64,000 nucleotides of DNA, from assembly GCA_003342895.1 (NCBI GenBank), contig PTFA01000158.1, positions 879,921-943,920 on the forward strand, in the 5' to 3' direction. Source of the DNA: Casuarius casuarius. Taxonomy: Eukaryota; Chordata; Aves; Casuariiformes; Casuariidae. The translations under genes and the position numbers were made by a program. Of this stretch, positions 48,611 to 62,500 are shown piece by piece; position 1 is the stretch's first letter, and every line of letters begins with the position of its first letter. The notes under the pieces are model-generated. The model was not told the DNA's origin. It was given only the letters and a program-made list of their open reading frames with translations, and searched no databases.

Positions 48611-49135
48611 GTCTTTGGTGCTCCAGAAATGCATCCAGTTTGTCTCGACAGTTTCAAAAGATGGCAAATTCAGACAGTTCCCAAGATAGCCAGTGCTGTG
48701 CTTGTGCTCTCCCTCTCCCTCTGAAATACACTATTTGGTAGCAAAGGCAGATCTCTGGAACTCAGGATCCATTATCAAATATGAAAACAGAGAAGTATCA
48801 CCAAAAGTGCAGGACAGAAGCCAACAGGTGAACTTCAGTAAACCAGATGTCACAGGGAGGATGAAAGACATTGTCAAAGAGAGCCAAACAGTACTGGAAA
48901 TGTGTGATCTGCAGTAGCATTTTATCAGAAAATTTCTGAAGAAGTTTCACTGGGAGGAATCAACCAAAGAAAAAAGAGGAGAGCGTGGCAAATCTCTGAT
49001 ATTAAGCAAGGGTCCATTTGTTGGTATTCACTGAATGTCATGTCTCCTCTGCCTTCTGATATTTCGTCTTATTTCCAGGTGTAGATACTTCTTACCACAG
49101 CCCAGAAAATAAGCTGATAAAATGTTGAGATGAGA

Positions 49136-49365
49136 TTAGACTTGTCCATCAGAGCTGCTAGGATCAAATCTTTGGGCTGGTACTACTTGGGTAGCTTTGC
49201 AACATCCAGAGCAGATATATTTCAGGAAACACAAGTAAGCGCTGCCAGATATGATAACAGTTACAATGATAATGACTGTAGCACTAAGAACCGGTGGCAC
49301 CATGTCCTCCAGACCAGAGCAGTGTCCTCCTGTTGCAGAGAAGGGCGGCAGCTCTGTGTTCCCAC
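49136..49365 (-). CDS. Candidate 3'-terminal coding exon of an unidentified single-pass membrane protein (partial)
   Basis: On the minus strand a T-rich tract ending TCATTATTAG (acceptor AG at plus 49,366-49,367) opens a frame of 75 codons ending in TAA. The peptide has a short polar lead with one Cys, a clear hydrophobic helix (VPPVLSATVIIIVTVIISG and on to about YLCFL), then a cysteine-rich juxtamembrane stretch (KYICSGCCK) and a polar tail ending FDPSSSDGQV. This is the layout of a type I membrane protein's last exon. The acceptor is phase 1, as is usual after extracellular domain exons such as Ig, sushi or FN3. I did not recognise the family and found no convincing upstream exon between 49.4 and 64 kb. 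Chance, or a decayed pseudogene, are the alternatives. Confidence 0.35.
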
Positions 49366-50038
49366 CTAATAATGACAAAGCAGTCATAAATCAGAAACCA
49401 CATTAAGAGCTGTGCGAAAATCTGTGACCCTGAGGATACTGAAAAAGGAAAAAAAAAGTGCAAAATTGGGAACCTGGTACTCATCTCACTTAAGTATAGA
49501 CATTCGCAGTGTACGTGTGTATGTCTGAGCTAGAGTCTCTCAGCTTCCTTACAATAAAAGGCAAAAAGATGCTTTTTGAGGACACAATTAATCTGCCTTA
49601 TTTTAGCTGTTTTTAACATGTGACAAACCTCTCCCTCAAAGTACTTCTCCTCCTCAGAGATCCTAAAGGAAGTCAGAGGGTGATGAGCTTGGAAATAGAT
49701 GGCTGTATTTGGTCAAATGAATCCCACATGTGATGTTTTTCATTCTCGGAAAAAGAAAATTAAAAAAACAGCTATTGAACCTGGCTCAGTGGAAACATCC
49801 TTATGGGTGGCACAAAAGAAAATCACTGCCATAAATATGCGGACAGACTGCAATAGTCCCTGAACCATGAGGCCCCTGAAAATGTTTTTGGATTAACTCC
49901 TGTTATTGATAGGTAAATTGTTGTTTGACACATTTTGACCTTGATTTGGCCTAATCAGTTCATTTAGACTCTCCTGGGCACTGACCTTTACCTTTAACCT
50001 GGGATTAGATATTTGCTACCTGCAGGCAAAACTCCCTA

Positions 50039-50076
50039 GAATTAAGGACATCCAATATGGAATTAAGGACATCCAA
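50039..50076. repeat. Direct repeat of 17 bp at 21 bp spacing
   Basis: The word GAATTAAGGACATCCAA occurs at 50,039-50,055 and again at 50,060-50,076, separated by TATG. A simple tandem duplication. Confidence 0.92.
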
Positions 50077-50424
50077 CATCTGTTCAGTGCCAAATCCACT
50101 GCCCACAGCTGATCAGGTTGGGGGTTCGGTATTGACCAGCACTGTTCAGCAAGTGGTGTTATTTAGTTATGGTTTTTTTCTTGCTGATGAATATATGAGT
50201 TTCTCTCCAAAATACTGCTACAAAAACGATACACCTGTCTGGCAGCACAGACCATGTCACTCTTGTCTGTCTAGCTGCTATTCGATGCCCAGATCAATGC
50301 CAAGTACCTCCAGGGCAGGAATGTAGTGAGCATGTTAAGCACATATGTCATCATAAAATCCCATGCTTGGGTTAAGAATTGCTCTAAAACTTCTGTCCAA
50401 GCCTATTTTGTCTTTACTTTCCCA

Positions 50425-50485
50425 TTCCTGACTTACCAGCAACCCTGTGTAGCTCACCCCTGCTTTACAGACAGTATCTCCCACT
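50425..50485 (+). mobile_element. MIR (CORE-SINE) fragment, short
   Basis: 'CAGCAACCCTGTGTAGCTCA' then 'CCCCTGCTTTACAGACAG' resembles the MIR segment with CAACAACCCTGTGAGGTAGG and CCCCATTTTACAGATGAGG. This also explains the apparent minus-strand splice donor at about 50,429, which should not be used as evidence for an exon. Confidence 0.6.
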
Positions 50486-53400
50486 GATACTATTTTTAAA
50501 AAATTTGGTCACTGTCGCAGAGAGAGCTGATGCTTGATGATTCGATCCCTAACTTAGTGTGTTTACCCCTCTGCACACCAGGTGATACATCTCATTTTTG
50601 CACAGTCTCTTAGCAGAGGTAGGATGATCCTGCAGACCTGACAGGGCAGAATCCTGTTCCCAGATGGAAAGCAGAAACAAAGCTCACAGTCCCTTTTTCC
50701 TGGTTATCTTCTTTAACCCTGAGCTTATTTCCCCTCCTTCGGCACAGGTGATTCTTTTTTTTTGGTATTTTGCAAACCTGTTTGCCTTCTGCCTACCTGA
50801 TCTCTCTGCTGACTCTGTTAGCAAAGGGAGTACTAAGTTGTCCTATTTTTAATGTGGAATTTCATCCAAGTTTGAAGTGTAGCACGCCGTGTTTTCAAGA
50901 TAAGTTATCTGTTATGTACATTTCTCAGGGGAATCCATCAAAATGAGGAAACAGAAGCTTTAAATAGGATTTTTCTTTGAAAACTGTGTTAAAATCACCA
51001 TTTTATGTAGGGACTTTTCTTCAGTAGAGGCCAGATATTTCTGTTCTTTATCTTGTGAATAGAACAATGACTGCAATTAAAGTTTTTAGAAGTCTGCAAT
51101 ATACTGTGGCTTTTATTGGTGTTTCTCCTTAAAGGTTTCTTTCTCCAACACTTAGTCTATTTTTAAATGGGAGGTCTTGAAGTGCAGCCACTGCTCCTAC
51201 TGTGCTGATATCCCACTGATTTCAAGATCTTTCTAATTAAAAGCTCACCTCTGTTATGATGCCAGGCAAAACACTGCCCAGCAGAGCCAGGCTGCAAGAA
51301 TGCCAGGCTTGATTCTTGCTGCATTTAGTGCAGTTGTAACTGGCTAAGTTTATGATCATTTCACTGTTGCTTTATCCTCTTCACCTATTTTGTTTTTTCC
51401 TGCCTTTTGTCTTGCCTTGTAACCTCTGTGGCACCAGGACTCATTAAATGGGTGCCCACTGCCTCAGAAAAGGTGGGTCTGTAAGCACCAAAAAAGCAAA
51501 GCTGAGGTGAAATTCAAAGCGCTGTCAAAGAATTCAGACGATCACACGAGGGCGAGTGGCATCCGCGAATGCCACAGAGAGGGCTTCGGTTTCCTTCGTA
51601 CTGTTTTCGGCTGCTCCAAGTATGAGTTTGCTTTTGACCTAACCCATCTGTTTGCTGCTGCATCTCAGGGCGTGTAGAAACGTATGCATAGCAACGCAGC
51701 AGAGAGAGGGAACGCAACTGCCCTGGGATCACGTCCGTCTGAGCTGCTGCTGGCATACAAGTCCTCGCTTTCATTGAATAAATGACATGCTAATAGCATG
51801 CTAAGGCTCCCTGCACAGATGCAAGAAGTGGCCGGGGCCAGGCCCTCTGCAAAGCGAGAGCACAGAGGGCTGTTCAGGTTTGCTCTTTCTCTGCAGTATT
51901 GACTTTTCCTGTGAAGTTACGCTGCCTCCAGTTTTAGTGGTGGAGGGATTGCCAGTTCGGCTACCCACGGTGCAGCTCCTGTTGCTCTCTGTCAGCCAGC
52001 TGAGCCACCAAGGAAGAGCAAGTAGCAGGTTTCCCCATTACAGACAGGGATGAGTGGTGAGATACAGCGGGTGACACCTCAGCACCTCAGATTTCACTTC
52101 TCTGTTTCATCAAGTTCAAACTATTTGTCCCTCACACTCAAGGACCTTCATAGCTCTACTCCATCTAGTCAGCTCTGGTCTCTAATCAAATTGCTCCTGT
52201 CTCTCTGCTATGAAAACCAACTTTATCCCATTTTTGTTTATGTTTTCCATGATCCTGCTTACAGTTTACATCTCATTCTGAACTCAGCTTTAATGTTACT
52301 ATCTTTTTCTCTCTGAAATTCCTCTTGAAGACCTAATTCTCACATCTTTTGCAAGAAATCAGCCAGGACAGCCTGGATGGGGTGGAGGGCCATCCTACTT
52401 TTTTTTTGGAGTATTAAATACTGCAAAGATTCCATAAATATCCTGATTTTCAGACCTTTCACTATAGCTGAATAAAACTCTCTCAGCCCATTGAAAACAA
52501 GACTGTTCATGTATGTAGAATTGTGTGCATTATGAATGTCTATTCCTTTTCTACTCAAATTTTGCTGTTTGCCTTTTTATGCTGTAAAAAATTTCAAGAT
52601 GAAAATGCCTTAGAAGATTTGAGATATTATCAAAATATAAATAAAGGCTTTGGTCATGGAAGATCACATTTATGCAGAATTGCTTAAAGGATGTTTGATT
52701 TTTTTTTTCTTTTATAGAAGCAAATGGACTAAAATGTGACCTTCACTCCGAGTATGTAGGATGATTTGAACAGAGGTTCAGATCAGCATCTGAAGGTATT
52801 TTTAACAACTCCTTCCTTCCTTTTGAGTACTATCCACAGTAAGTGGGATCAAAATGTCATTTCCAAATCTGAGTACAGTGGAATCTAACTCAGACTGAAG
52901 TTAAGTGATTGTCCTCTAAAAAGATATCTCTTCCTGTTAGGACAAATTTTCCTGAATGACCTGAGTCCAGAGAAGTTTTTCACTTAGCAGAGTGGAAAAG
53001 ACTAATTCTGCCTTCCCCCAGGACAGGCATGTTTGTGGAGCAAAGCTAGAGAGCATGCCAAGGATTTGGGAACCTAAGGATTTGCCTCTTTTCTGGGAGC
53101 CTAAGTATCAGTGAGACCTGATGTTTGGTGCTTCCTCAACACAAGCCTGTCATGAAGTGAAAGCCTGCGTGCCGTTTTGTGAGAACCATTGCTGGATTTT
53201 AGCATGGGGGCCTTGGTGAAATAGCCAAGTGGTGACAAACGCACTCAGAGTTCGTACCCCAGCACGAGGGAAAAGTCTTTGGGATGTTGTCTCAAAAAGA
53301 AGCTAGTGGTGAATCATTGCTTAAGTTCTGAGTCACTGACTCAATCAACACATGCTTTCTCTGGGGTACAGAAAATATTGGTGGGCTTGCATGAAATAAC

Positions 53401-56400
53401 ATTCAGTAATCATAAAAGGCAGAACACATGGTCCGAAATTTATCACTCCAGGTAATTTCACCCTCTGTAGAGGCCAGACAGTGGGGAGAGGAGGTGGAAG
53501 ACTGCAAAAGATGATTGTGTAAATTCATTCTGCATTGTAAAATACAATATCTGCCCTATGTGGCAGAAATGCCAGCTGCCCCTTATTTTTTAGATAAAAT
53601 GAGATGTAGATTCTGTCTTTGCAGGTTCCTACCACAGTTTGTCAGATCATTCAGGGAGTTGTATTAGTTCAGAGTTTCACTCATTCAATAATATCCATAG
53701 TTCTTTAAATTGTGAAGATGCAAAGAGGCAAGACAAGCAGAAATGGGGCTAAACACTAAGAAAGTACAGTTCTGGAAAACATACCAGACTCATTTTGGAG
53801 GTGTATGTCTTTCTTTCAGACAGGAATTATTTCACATTTTGAGACAACTCAGGAAGTTGGATTAGCTGAATCTATGTGAACAAATATACTGCCGTATTTG
53901 TATATATTTTGTTCTGAGTGGTCAGCCCGGGACTGTAGACTTTCCAGCTTTTTTTTGTTTGAGGACAAATGTAGGATATGTGTTGGATATTTTCTTGTCT
54001 GGAAACCTTTCTGTGCACAGATCTTTCTGTTTCTGTCCTACTTCACTGCACAAATAGAAATAAAGACTATTGACAATTGTCCAGATTAAAGACAATTAAA
54101 GGCAACGAGAAGTCTCAGCCCATGAGAAGTCTGGCTTTCGGCTGCATGCTAAGGTCCTGTTCATTGTTGGTCCCTTCCTCTCTACCCTCTTTTTCCTTTG
54201 GATCTGCAGGTCTACACAGCAGATGCCAAAACGGAAGTCTTGTTCATGCCAACCCCTTCCTCATGCTGATATTCATATGATGGTGGCACGCACTGGAGCT
54301 CTGGAGCTGGATGGATGCCAACTAATGTACGTTACCCAAGTGCATATTGTGCTAGGGTCTAGGGTCAGTCTTTGAGTACAGGCAGATGTCTCTGGACTTT
54401 AACCTCCACCTTCCCAAATCTTACCATTAACAGTAAACTATGTTCTAATCTGTCCTCCTACTCAAAGAGATGGGGTTTGTAACTCTCTGCTCTTCCTGAA
54501 ACTGGGAGGGTGAGAAGAAAGGAAGTCCTGGGAGATGGTGAATGTGTGGAAGATCTTGCTGTAGAGCAGGACTGAACCAGCAGGCTTGCACACCCAAGGG
54601 AATGAGATGTCTGTCAAGTGAAGACTGACAACCACATTTTACCCCAAATTATATAATTTTTCAAAAAATTCTCAGTTTGTGGTGCCATCAAGAACTAGAT
54701 GTGAAGGTTTTTTCACCAGCTTGTTTTGGAGAGTGATATGAGATCTTAGCTTCAGAGACTTTAAAGGATGCACAAAGTCCTTTCAAAATTCCTCTGGTGC
54801 CAAGGGAAAACACACAGGCTACAAGAAGTTCTTTGTTCAGGTGTGACGATGTGAAGACCAGGAATTGTCTCCCCCTTGAATGCACCAAGAGTATATGGCC
54901 CTAGAGAGTGCATACTGAAACGATGTCCTTCCTTGCAGACATTTCTGCATGCCTTCTAATTCTTTTCCCACCCAGAGGGACTGCAATTACGCCATCTCCT
55001 CGCACAAGGTGGATTTGATGCTCAGGTATTTCTGGCCAGTAAAGACACTGCAATTTCTTCTGTCACAAAGACACATGACAAGAACACTATTAGAACAACT
55101 AGATCAGGTGATTAGCAGAAAAGTCTCTAGCTGTTCTGAAAGATCTCCATCTGTTCTTTTCTGTCTTCAGCCCCATAATATACCCTGCAGCTACTCAGAG
55201 CCAAACTCAGCCACCTGTCCATCAAATCCTGCATCACAGCGTGAAGCCAATAGTTGTCCTCTGGAGATGACTGTCCTCAGCAAGTCAGTCTATCTCTTCC
55301 ACTTCCAATTTTTAATAATAATTTCACAATGTCTCTGATGTGTGAGGAGGTGCTAGAGAGGCAAAACCCAGTAAGTTCAGTAGCAGATCACCCAAACTTC
55401 TTCATCTCATCTGGATAGCAGAAGAGGGGTCTATATATGTCTCCATTGTGTGCCAGGTGTTACGCAGAAACAAAGACAGAAACTGTTTCTGTCCCAGATG
55501 TAGATCAGCATCATCTTGGAGAATGAACATAGTGAGTCAGAGAGCAGGAGATTTCATCAGTGAGAGTGGAAACAAGGAAGGGAAAAGAAAAGTCTGGAGA
55601 TGGTCGAGGAATAAGAAGTGTCAAGAGCTTTATGTATAGCACAGATGCAAACTCATCTGCCTCATCAGGCTGGTGCTGCTAATAGCAAGGAAATACAAAG
55701 GAATCTGTTTTTATTGCACTATGTTGCATTTAGTGGTGTGTGTCTAACACATTATTGCAGAAATAGGGGACAGGTTCATTACTCTGATTAGCACTGAAAT
55801 GCAAATGGAGACCCCTCAGCCTGGCTTACCTTTTACAAATGGTTGGCCTTCTACTTGAGAAAGTAAAAGCTGAAGTTAAAAAGCCCAATGGCTTATTTCC
55901 CTTAGTGCTTGTATTGTTTTGGAAGAGCTAGGAAGTATTTTATGCTGGAGTCTGATACCATGTTGCTTTGCAGAAAGTATTGTATAAGAATCATGTTCCA
56001 CAGCTGTTAAAGAAATAATAGGAAAAATAGAAGCCCTCTGTGTACTTATCCTTAGTGGAATTTAACCAGAATTCCAAATAGTTTGCCACAGCTTGATACT
56101 CTTGAAAAGCACCATTGCATTTTAGTGACTGCTAGCCAAACAGCAAAGATGCCAGCACAAACAGTAGGTAACAATAGCCATTTTCCTGCCCTTCCCTGTG
56201 CTGCCACCTGTTATACAATAGCTCTCATTCCTGTGAAGCCAGTCCAGGACATTCAGAAACTCAGAAATACAGCTTAACATTTTATTTTTCAAATGTGAAC
56301 CAAGGAAAAGGTGGAAAGTCTCAGGAGGTGGCTATGCTTTTAAGTTAACCTCCATACATTTCCTGCCATAAGTGATGGCTGCCAGCAATTGGAGGAAATA

Positions 56401-58340
56401 ACTCGATGTCTTTTCAAAGCAACACTGACTTTGATGAAATACCTCTTTAAACTCCATATTACTAACCAAAGGAATGAATCTGCATTCTTTGAAGCCAGAG
56501 AAATCTCTTTCCCAGGAAGAACTGGATATAAAAGGAAAACCGGGTTCTTGTGTTGGAATGTCCCTGATCTTGTTTACTCAAGGTGGTGGGCTAAGGATGC
56601 AAGAAAAGACGCAAGTTCCCATAAATTAAATGTGAATTTGATGTAAAAGGTTGTTGGAGCAGATCAGTTGTCTCTGAGGAGTACGATTCAGCTGCTTTTT
56701 GTCATTCAGTTCCCACTTCAGGTTTAAGGCCATATTTAAATAGTCATAGGACTACTTAGGCTCAGACAGTCTGCAATTGTAGAATAACCATTTAGAGGTA
56801 TCAGGGTAGGCTAGAGGTAGGTCAAAAGACCAAGCAGCACTAGAGAGGGGTGCAAGATCTGCAGGGCCACTCATGGGCCAGTGAGCAGAAACCTGCAGAA
56901 ATGAGAAAGAGTCAGAACCAGTTTTCAAGCTTTCATGCCACCACACTACAACCAACAGCATTGAGGAGAACTACATCCAAGACTATGGCAGCAGCTTACT
57001 TCCTCCTGGAGTAAGAGGACAGCAAAAGACATGGCTACATAAGCGAGAAACAATAGTCAATTGTTAGACCATTTCTTTGTAGTCAACTGCCGGTGCAATT
57101 TAAACACTAAATATTATTCCTTACATAGCTGTGCAGACAACTGGATTCAAGCATTATTAAAACATTGCTAATTGGAAATGTTCTAAATCCATGGCTTCAG
57201 ACCAAAATATTTTGAGGCTTTAAAAGTAAAAAAATACATTTGAAGTTTTTTTTTAATTTAGCTTTTACTTGTCCATAAAACTGAAGATTCAATGTTTTCA
57301 AGCTTTTCTTCTCAAGCCCCAGGACCCAAAATATTCTTAACAAGAAAGCTCAGATTGTCGTGTAGTCATACCATTCCAGCATTTGGGACTCAAAAAAGGT
57401 ACCGTATTTCACAAGACACTTGGAGCAAATCTGAATGCTATCGTTCTCTGACTCTTGCCTTACATTTTTATATTTTGCTACCAAAACAAACACAAAGTGC
57501 CTCAAGAAATGTGTTTCTTGTGAGCTGCCATGTGAGCAGAAAATACTGATATGTTTACATTTTTTGAAGGTTATTTAAACAGCTCAAATCCTGGCATTTA
57601 AATTGCTAAGATCTCTAGTGATAATGTTTTTTGTATATTCAGTCCATGCTGTAATTCAGCATGTTAATACCAATGTTGATTAATCAAATATATACATTTT
57701 TTCCAAAGGTGGTATAAAGAAGCAATTTCACCTTATACATTTCAGTGTCTTATCCATGGGGCACTTTTCTCAGGGGGAGTTAGCCACACTTACTTACAGC
57801 AGAAAGGTACAGTGTCTACATACAGTCTATGTACTATGGGCCAATCTGCCCGTTTCTTCATGAACTGTGTCAAATGCTATAATCTACAGTAGATATAAAG
57901 ATGTGCCAGGCTGATGTATTGTAGGGCTCACCAAATGAGGATGATAACCAGAAGGCATTCCACAGATTAACAGGATTGGCATTATTTTGCTTTTAACACC
58001 AAGATGTCCAGTTTTGATCCGGTTCTCCAGAAATGAAGAATTGCTTTGAAAACCAGTTTTTGCATGGCATGAGCCTCCCATAGCTATTTTACAAGCTTTG
58101 CCTTTGTTTCTTTTCTGATGCTATTGACAAATTACTATTATTTTCAGAGAATCACACACTGTGTACTGAAAAATGAGCAGATAACACTAATTTCCATGTA
58201 AGTATTTAATCTGAGCAGAGGTGACAGAACTGGGTTCATGCTGAAGTCTACGTTCCCAGAATTTAAATGAACAACAGCACTTTGCAGCCTGTTCTTGACA
58301 GAAGTTATTTCCTTAGAGTCCTGCCCTTTTCATCCTTAAG

Positions 58341-58366
58341 AAAAGAAAGAAAGAAAGAAAGAAAAG
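58341..58366. repeat. (AAAG)n microsatellite
   Basis: About six AAAG units, nearly perfect, on the plus strand. Confidence 0.9.
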
Positions 58367-59532
58367 GACTCACAAAGTCAATCATTGTTATATGAGTTTT
58401 CTGTTAAAAGATGTATAGTCACCTCTCTTATTAAAAGTCAAGCAAAAAGAACATGAGCAAAGCAAACACTAGCTGCATGCCTTCCTAAAGCCTGCCTTTG
58501 CATTCCTTTATTTTCTCCAAAAATTGCCAGGAAAGAGAAACTAAAATCAACACAGCAAAGATACACTTTTCTGTCCTTAGACTTTCATTACTACCACAGA
58601 AATACAAAGTTGTCAGCAGCCCCCATGTTATGTACTCCAGGACATATCTAACATACAACAGCACAATGGCATAACGACATGAAGTCTAAGATTGTGCAGT
58701 TCAGCTGTTTAGTCTAGTTCTAAATTGTCAAACCTTTTCCATTATCCAGTCTGTATAATAATCATTCTGCTTAGCCTGGCGTGGAAAGTAGTTCATTGTA
58801 AAGTTCCATATTTTTTTGATCTACGATTCTGAGAGCTTGTTAAATGTATGTCCTGAAACATCCAATACCGGCAATCAAGAAATTCCCTTTGTGTTGCATT
58901 TTTCCTTTCCCTGTCAGCAATATAAACCAAGAATGCCTCCTTTAAGTTCAGTGTAAGCCAAGTCAGACCCACCGTGTGTGAACTCAGACCCACACAGACT
59001 AAGAGCAAATGACATACTGGCAGTTGGTGGTGTCCCAGCATCTCTCCTGAAAGTGGGGACCACCCTACTCCAGACCACGCACGGTGCAGCAGAGAGCAGC
59101 TAAAGTCCTTTTATTTTTAAGCTTGAGCACAAGGCCGCAGGACACTGAGGTTAATATATGGGTGAGTAGGTATAGTCCAAACATTACGAAACAGCTAGCT
59201 GGCCATGGTCAACAAGAGATGTGCACAAACTTGCTCTCCCCCAGTCCTGGGGACACTGTGCTTCCCTAAAGGTGACCTTCTGTTCAGCATGTCTCATACA
59301 CTGCTTCTGTGCATGGGAAACGCATTCTCCACAGCATCTGGGTGGGACTGACTCATCTCCCTAACTTTAGCAACTAAAAAGAGTGCTAGTCATCTAGGTA
59401 CCCTCAGCAGTTAGTGAAAAGAGCTCAATATCTCAGAAAGGCAATTCATCTTGTCCTGAGCAGCTTAGACTAGCACATAATTTTTAGATGGCTACATTCA
59501 GATGAGAGAAATACTTAAGGACTTTTTTTTAA

Positions 59533-59546
59533 GGTCCTTAAGGACC
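59533..59546. repeat. Perfect 14-bp palindrome
   Basis: GGTCCTTAAGGACC is its own reverse complement. It is flanked by T-runs and by further copies of AAGGAC, so the locality may have arisen by local duplication and inversion. Confidence 0.9.
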
Positions 59547-62500
59547 ATTTTTTTAAAAGGTAAATCAAAGGGTTACCTAGCAATGGCATTACAAGTGCCT
59601 CCTAGGCATTCCTAGGCTCCTAGGAGAGTTAAGCCCTCAATTGAGTTGCCCACCCCAAATTTGTAAATGTAATTCATCTTTCTAGATCTCCAGGCTTACA
59701 AACTCCCTCTGCTTCAGGGCTGTGGTCCAGAGCCTTAGAGTTGACCAAGATATACTTGCTACATCAGGAAGCCTGGACCACATATTCCTTTTCAGCATTC
59801 CTGCACTCTTATGGCTTTACCAAAACCCACAGCTCTTTAAAGAGTATGAAAGGGAAATACTTGCTTCTCTTTGCATCCCGTCCTATCACTTACACTCATG
59901 ATAAAGAAAGCTTTAAAAGCAAATCAGATCAGAAATATGTTAATGAAAATAATAACACAAGGTACAAGCCAATGGAGAGTCAAGACCAAGAAAACAGCAT
60001 TTTAAATGCAGAATCTTATGGCATATGAAAATGTTTCAATATCAAAAAATATGTTTGAACTCCAGTAGAAATATTCATCAGTGAAATGTGGGTGGGTTCT
60101 CTTCATCCAGTTTGTTGGATGCAAATATGATGAAAAGGGGGGTTGCTGTTGCAGGCTCCACTAATTCTTGCTATGAAAAGAGAATGGTCACAGCGGAGTG
60201 CAGCGGCTTGCCTATGTGCTCCAATGAACTGTGAAAGGCGAATACAAGTTGTCATGGCTAGGCAGAGGGATGGCTGTGCTCGGTCCTCAAGGAGGACACA
60301 AGTAGATCTATGTGCATTCCTTTTGTCACCCTCCCTGCTGTAAAAAGGTCACATCATCCTGATCCAGCTGATGAACTGCAGACTGTGCTGCACAACGCAA
60401 ACAAAGAGCTGTTGTGGTATTAGGAAGCCATCATGCGTGATGGGAAATGTGAGCACAGAAACATTTGCAAGCACAAGAAATGGGCATAGAGGTGAGCTCA
60501 TGTGGAACTCAGCCTTCCTAAAGAGCTGGCGCAGGTGTCCTCAGCCTCCAGCACTGCACATAATTCATTTAGCTGGAGAAAATCAGTGACTTTGGACTTC
60601 CAGCTTTTATTAAGACAGCAACAGAAACCAACAAAATGCACAGACTTCTGGGGCAGGCTTTCTTTCCCAGGTTAGACTTCTGTAACATCAGATACAGATC
60701 TGAATGAGTCAGCTAGGTTACCCCTGTGGCAGGCAGTGGGAAATATGTACCTTGTAGGGTGGGAGTCATCCTATCCTAAGATGGATGTTTAAAACAGAGC
60801 AGATGCAACTGCTACAAGGTGAGTCTAGATGACTAGCTCAGAAGTAGACATCTACAGAATAGACATCTGAAGTTAAATGAGATTAATCCCACCCTTATTA
60901 ATATGGATATATAAGAGTTTAAAAGTGCTTTTTAATGGCAATAAAAAGAGAAATTGCAATCTGGTAAATGTATGAGAGTTAAAGGACATGCTCTTAATTC
61001 AAAAAAAATTAACCAAAGCAATAGCAGACGATGAAAGAGTGAATGAAGAAGTACATCATTCATGGATGATCTTGAAAGAGACGAAGAGAAAAGACTATCT
61101 TGCATGTTCTGACTGGCAGCGCTGGATTGATTGCATATACCTCGTCTGTCCAGTACGTGATGATAAGCATTCCTAATTAAACTGTGGATCTAAAAATTAT
61201 GTATTCAACCATGTTTCCACTAAATATATTTCAAAATCTGTTTTTATTTTTAGTGTCTCTACATACCAAAATTGATTATTGATGCCATTGAGTAGATCCA
61301 GCCCTGTATTCTTCGTTAAGTATATTTGTACCATGAGTAACCTTTGGACAAAATTTTTTGTTTGCTGCTTTGTACTATACAGAGGAGGAGCAGCAATGAA
61401 TCAGCTTGCAGTGAGTAAGAAGGATGCAGCAACTATCCCTGCTACTTAAAGAAGATAGAGATCAAGGCTCTTTCGATTGCTTTTGTTGGTTACCAGAATT
61501 TTATTTTTGTTTTGTTTGTAATAATAATTTGCCTGGACAGAAGCAAAGAGAAAAAAGTTCAGAAATATTTCTTGGTCACTGTAGCAGTTTGTCCCTGTTT
61601 CACTGAGTCCTATATCCTTTTCCAGCCTCTCTAACCTGCTCAGGGAACTCTTTAATAGTGAGATGTGTTTCCTGATCTGAAACTACAGTCTTCTGAGAAA
61701 CAACATTTACTGACCCCATCCTAGGCTACACATCTGTTGCATCCTCCACTCTGGAGCAGAGCAGATATTTCGCCACCTTTTGCATAGTTTTCCTGTGCTT
61801 CTGATATGAGCAGAAACCCTACTGAACTGTCTGTCCAAGCTGTTAAGCTAGCTATGTATCAGATAAGCTTCATTTTTTACATCTTTATTTTAAATACCTG
61901 CCTTATCAGATACTCGTGACTTAAAATGAGCATACTGGAGTGTGAATTTAATACTGACTTTCCTTCTCATACTCTCTAAGGACTTGCTTCTGTCTTCAAT
62001 TTACCCGTGTTATGAGGCTTGGACCTAGAGTGAAATCTTGTTTTATGTAAGGATTCAGACCTCCCCTAGAGCTTTGGATCTGGGTCAGATTCAAAATCAT
62101 CAGAAGACTGTGCTCTGAATCCGGTACGTTTGTCCTGCAAAAGTGTAGAAATGATAACAGATTATCTAATATTGCAAGATAAGTGCTGCTCAGAATGATT
62201 GCTGTCCCTCATAAAACTTATCTCCTGAGATTCCCACCATATAAATGCATTTTATTGGCTGGATTATGAACTTTCGAAATAAGTTTGGCTCTTTACATTT
62301 TTTTGTGTTTTAGTCATCCAAGTTATTAAAAACACAGATAAGAAAACATATTTCAAAATGATAAGTTTTATCTTAGGGATGTCCCTTGTGGTTGCCAGTT
62401 CCTTAGAAGTTTACTGTTGGCTTATTTTCCCTGATTAACAAGCATTGTAGTCCACTAGAACAGAAAGTTTTTGATTAAAAAAATGCATGCAGCTTCTAAT

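Noticed and set aside
51240..51360. Minus-strand AG/GTGAGC donor near 51,247 as an upstream exon of the transmembrane exon
   Set aside because: The only phase-1 compatible frame is a very short peptide starting just after a stop, with no domain. The link is not supportable.
57884..58140. Minus-strand frame of 65 codons near 58.0 kb
   Set aside because: A stop interrupts the frame just upstream and no good acceptor or family match is seen.
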